This document shows positions 4,225 to 6,542 of a DNA stretch of 6,542 nucleotides, piece by piece. The stretch's first letter is position 1, and the number at the start of each line of letters is the position of its first letter. Both the position numbers and the translations under genes were made by a program. Origin of the DNA: Chloroflexota bacterium. GTDB taxonomy: Bacteria; Chloroflexota; Limnocylindria; Limnocylindrales; CSP1-4. The stretch lies in the NCBI GenBank assembly GCA_025355255.1, contig JANYAA010000176.1, forward strand, positions 1 to 6,542. Reading direction: 5' to 3'. The notes under the pieces were generated by a model. It searched no databases, had not been told where the DNA came from, and saw only the letters and a list, made by a program, of their open reading frames with translations.

Positions 4225-5147
4225 GCGAGCAGATGATCCCCGCAGGCAGTGACCCGATGCCGGCCGCCGTGACCGCCCCGGCCGATGCCGTGCTGGTGCC
4301 GCTTGACGAGCTCGCCCCGGCCATCGGGGCCGCCTCCGTCTCGCGCCGCGCGTTTCTGGGCTTCGGCATGGCCCTCGCCGGCGGCGTGGTGGGGGCAGGC
4401 GCCCTCGCCCAGTTCTTCCCGGTGTTCGCAAGCGCGGGCGACGAGGTCTCCCCGATTGTCCCCAACTACAACCCGACCACGAAGGACTGGACGTTTGTCG
4501 TAGACACGGCGTCCTGCATCGGGTGCGGCCTCTGCGTCGTTGCCTGCAAGGAAGAGAACCACGTGCCGGAGCCGGCCGAGTTCACCCGAACCTGGATCGA
4601 GCGCCACGTGACCACCACGGACGGCGAGCTCTACATCGACTCCCCCGAAGACGGCATCAACGGCTTCCCGAAAGACTCCACCGCGCCGGGCGCCGCGGGG
4701 AAGGACGTCAAGTCCTCGTACTTCCAGCCGCGGCTGTGCATGCAGTGCGTCGAGCCCCCCTGCGTTGGCGTATGCCCGGTGAGCGCCACCTACAAGACCG
4801 AGGACGGGATCGTCCTCGTGGACGCCCGCCGGTGCATCGGCTGCGGGTACTGCATCACCTCGTGCCCCTACGGCGCCCGGTACATCACGCCGGCCGGCGA
4901 GGACACGCCGTCGGACACGCCTGGTGTCGCCGACAAGTGCACCTGGTGCTACCACCGCATCAGCAAGGGCCAGAAGCCCGCCTGCGTGGAGATCTGCCCG
5001 GTGAAGGCGCGCCAGTTCGGCGATGCCAACGATCCGGCCGACCCCATCTCAGCGATCGTGAAGGCCACCAAGCCCGCTCCCTTCCACCCGGAGTGGGGCA
5101 CGAAGCCACGCGCCCTCTATCTGGGCCCGGCGCTCGAGGAGGCCTGA
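4221..5147 (+). CDS. Tat-exported NrfC-like protein with four [4Fe-4S] clusters
   Basis: This 308-aa electron-transfer subunit of the DmsB/NrfC/PsrB group has a Tat signal, S41-R42-R43-A-F-L-G, followed by a hydrophobic stretch to about residue 72, so the folded protein acts on the outer face of the membrane. Sixteen Cys form four ferredoxin-type groups: C99/102/105/109, C173/176/181/185, C205/208/211/215 and C240/243/255/259, with the Cys-Pro pairs typical of bacterial ferredoxins. It likely passes electrons between the hexahaem cytochrome and the NrfD-like subunit that follows. The GTG at 4221 overlaps the cytochrome stop. ATG at 4233 is an alternative that removes four residues. The twin Arg is preceded by about 40 residues, a rather long n-region, so a start farther in (for example Met13) cannot be excluded. 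The NrfD-like gene begins 2 bases after its stop. Confidence 0.93.
   Translation: MSEQMIPAGSDPMPAAVTAPADAVLVPLDELAPAIGAASVSRRAFLGFGMALAGGVVGAGALAQFFPVFASAGDEVSPIVPNYNPTTKDWTFVVDTASCIGCGLCVVACKEENHVPEPAEFTRTWIERHVTTTDGELYIDSPEDGINGFPKDSTAPGAAGKDVKSSYFQPRLCMQCVEPPCVGVCPVSATYKTEDGIVLVDARRCIGCGYCITSCPYGARYITPAGEDTPSDTPGVADKCTWCYHRISKGQKPACVEICPVKARQFGDANDPADPISAIVKATKPAPFHPEWGTKPRALYLGPALEEA
5138..5142 (+). promoter_or_regulatory. Strong Shine-Dalgarno of the NrfD-like gene
   Basis: GGAGG within GAGGAGG (5136-5142) lies 7 bases before ATG 5150, inside the last codons of the Fe-S gene. It is the best ribosome binding site of the plus operon and fixes the start of the next gene. Confidence 0.8.
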
Positions 5148-5149
5148 TC

Positions 5150-6542
5150 ATGCAGGCAACGCTCCGCCCCATGACCATTGCCGGCCGGCCGGTCCCCACC
5201 GTGCCGGAGCTGGCAGCCTGGGTCCTCAACGAAGTCCGCTCCACGCCCCGGGGCCTCAAGCTCTGGTACGCGATCCTCGGCGTCTTCCTCGCCATCGGCG
5301 GTCTGGCAGCGCTGATCTCCATCCCGCCCGGCTGGGAGGTCATGGGCACCAGGCCCGTCTTCGAATGGGGCCTCCTGATCGTCGCCTACGTCTTCTTCGC
5401 GATCATCACCAGCGGCCTGTGCCTGTCCGCCTCGCTGGGCACCGTGTTTGGGCTTGAGCGGTTCCTGCCGTTTGAGAAGCGCCACGCGATCCTTGCGCTC
5501 ATCTCGCTGGTGACCGCGTTCCTGGTGATCGCCCTGGAGCTGCACTACCCCATCCGGATGGTGTTCGGCGCCATGCTGACACCGGCGCCCACCTCGCCCA
5601 TGTGGTGGATGGGCGTCTTCTACGGGACGTACCTCGTGGTGCTGATCATCGAGGTCTGGACGCTGTTCACGGATCACCCGATCATCCACAAGTACGCCTG
5701 CACGGCATGCGCGATCGTCGCAGTGTTGGCGCCCACGACGCTGGGCCTGGTCTTTGGTGTCCTTGCTGCCAAGCCCTTCTGGTACGGGGTCTTCACCCCC
5801 ATCCAGATGGTCTGCACCGCGCTGACCGCGGGCCTCGCGCTGCTGGGCATCGTCTTCTGGGCAGTGGACAGGTTCAGGCTGGCAGACCACGCCACTGCCA
5901 AACCCGTGGCGATGCCGTCCATCCGGATCCTGATGGCGATTTCCCTGGGCATCGTGGGCGTCCTGCTTGTCCGCCAGATGGTGGACGCGCTGGTCAGCAC
6001 CCAGGCGGGCATGCGCGAGGCGGCGATCTCGCTGATCAGCGGCCCGCTGGCCCTCCAGTTCTGGGGCGCCCGCGTGATCGTGGGGCTCGTGATCCCGGCG
6101 CTGCTCCTCGCAATGCCCATGACCCGGACTTCGTGGGGCCTTCTGGGCACGTCAGTCGGCATGCTGGTTGGCGTGTTCGCCGACCGGCTCAACGTGGTGG
6201 AGGCCGGCCAAATCTACCCGCGGACCACGATGGCGGGCGCCGTGTCGTATCCCTACGCCACGTACACCCCATCGCCGGTGGAGATCGGGATCCTGCTCTT
6301 CGCCATCGCGTTCTTCGCCACAGCCTACACGCTGGCCGAGCGCTACCTGCCGATGGGCGAGGGCGACTCGCATGTCTTCTGGCCGTGGCCCTGGATCAAG
6401 AAGCACCACGACCATGCCCAGCCGGGCGATGACGACGGCGGCGCTGGCGCGTCTGAACCGGGCGTTGCTGACGCGGGCGTTGCTGACGCGGGCGCTGCCG
6501 ACGCGGGCGCTGCCGACGCGGGCGCTGCCGACGCGGACCTGC
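5150..6542 (+). CDS. NrfD/PsrC-like quinone-interacting membrane subunit, 3' end missing
   Basis: An open frame runs from ATG 5150 to the window end without a stop, giving at least 464 aa. About ten hydrophobic helices are visible, near residues 38-58, 72-98, 113-131, 150-173, 183-206, 212-239, 257-281, 303-325, 328-346 and 377-397. The segment FEWGLLIVAYVFFAIITSG (71-89) is typical of the NrfD superfamily, as is the position directly after an NrfC-like gene. The ten-helix size resembles QrcD, HmcC and TmcC more than the shorter E. coli NrfD. The likely role is oxidising or reducing menaquinone and exchanging electrons with the Fe-S subunit. After the last helix comes a cytoplasmic or periplasmic tail: an aromatic WPWPW (411-415), a His-rich KKHHDH stretch, then an acidic Ala/Gly/Asp repeat region that continues beyond the window. 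The tail is unusual for the family. Confidence 0.92.
   Translation, partial: MQATLRPMTIAGRPVPTVPELAAWVLNEVRSTPRGLKLWYAILGVFLAIGGLAALISIPPGWEVMGTRPVFEWGLLIVAYVFFAIITSGLCLSASLGTVFGLERFLPFEKRHAILALISLVTAFLVIALELHYPIRMVFGAMLTPAPTSPMWWMGVFYGTYLVVLIIEVWTLFTDHPIIHKYACTACAIVAVLAPTTLGLVFGVLAAKPFWYGVFTPIQMVCTALTAGLALLGIVFWAVDRFRLADHATAKPVAMPSIRILMAISLGIVGVLLVRQMVDALVSTQAGMREAAISLISGPLALQFWGARVIVGLVIPALLLAMPMTRTSWGLLGTSVGMLVGVFADRLNVVEAGQIYPRTTMAGAVSYPYATYTPSPVEIGILLFAIAFFATAYTLAERYLPMGEGDSHVFWPWPWIKKHHDHAQPGDDDGGAGASEPGVADAGVADAGAADAGAADAGAADADL
6461..6535 (+). repeat. 15-bp tandem repeat in the NrfD-like C-terminal tail
   Basis: Five 15-base units follow each other without interruption: two copies of GGCGTTGCTGACGCG, then three of GGCGCTGCCGACGCG. 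Units within each group are identical. Each encodes Gly-Val/Ala-Ala-Asp-Ala, so gain or loss of a unit keeps the frame. A diverged sixth unit may begin at 6536, cut by the window end. The array codes for an acidic, flexible tail. Confidence 0.92.

Noticed and set aside
3673..4955. Long minus-strand frames opposite the cytochrome and Fe-S genes
   Set aside because: Shadows of genes with clear CXXCH and ferredoxin motifs.
5602..6432. Closed 276-codon plus-strand frame with many Gly, Arg and Pro
   Set aside because: It is an out-of-frame shadow of the NrfD-like gene, whose true frame from 5150 is open to the window end and shows membrane helices.

Overview
This is GC-rich bacterial DNA with two divergently transcribed gene sets separated by about 400-490 bases of regulatory DNA. 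No rRNA, tRNA, CRISPR array or insertion sequence was seen. The lineage cannot be fixed from the window. High GC, GTG starts, an apparently leaderless promoter and a membrane-anchored multihaem cytochrome / Fe-S / NrfD set would fit an actinobacterial or Chloroflexota-like organism, but this is inference.

Left half (minus strand, read from about 2206 down to 130): a cysteine biosynthesis operon. A serine O-acetyltransferase (cysE, 1094-1963) is followed 46 bases later by a cysteine synthase (cysK, 130-1047), then by a perfect 10-bp hairpin (65-90). CysE makes O-acetylserine and CysK converts it with sulfide to cysteine. The CysE C-terminus (DFVI) resembles the tail that docks into CysK in the cysteine synthase complex.

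Upstream of cysE is the most interesting part of the window. A TATGAT -10 box (2208-2213) lies 7 bases before an ATG that opens a 29-codon ORF (2111-2200) with four Cys codons within seven residues. This looks like a leaderless, cysteine-rich leader peptide that senses Cys-tRNA supply. Between it and cysE are mutually exclusive hairpins and a second mini-ORF of 10 codons (1960-1992). The mini-ORF has a strong Shine-Dalgarno sequence, and its TGA stop overlaps the cysE GTG start.

Middle (2214-2453): the divergent intergenic region has a 24-bp near-palindrome, three tandem 20-bp repeats with internal dyads that keep their symmetry through compensating changes, and an 8-bp inverted repeat.

Right half (plus strand, 2454 to the window end): a tightly packed operon. 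It encodes a small three-helix membrane protein, an atypical LuxR/NarL-type response regulator that has lost the phosphorylation residues, a membrane-anchored hexahaem cytochrome c, a Tat-exported protein with four [4Fe-4S] clusters, and an NrfD-like integral membrane protein. The last gene runs off the window and ends in a 15-bp tandem repeat. The last three together resemble the electron-transfer part of Nrf/Qrc/alternative-complex-III type quinone-linked complexes. No molybdopterin or other catalytic subunit is present in the window. GTGA overlaps at 3529-3532 and 4221-4224 indicate translational coupling, so the pseudo-receiver regulator is co-expressed with the redox module.
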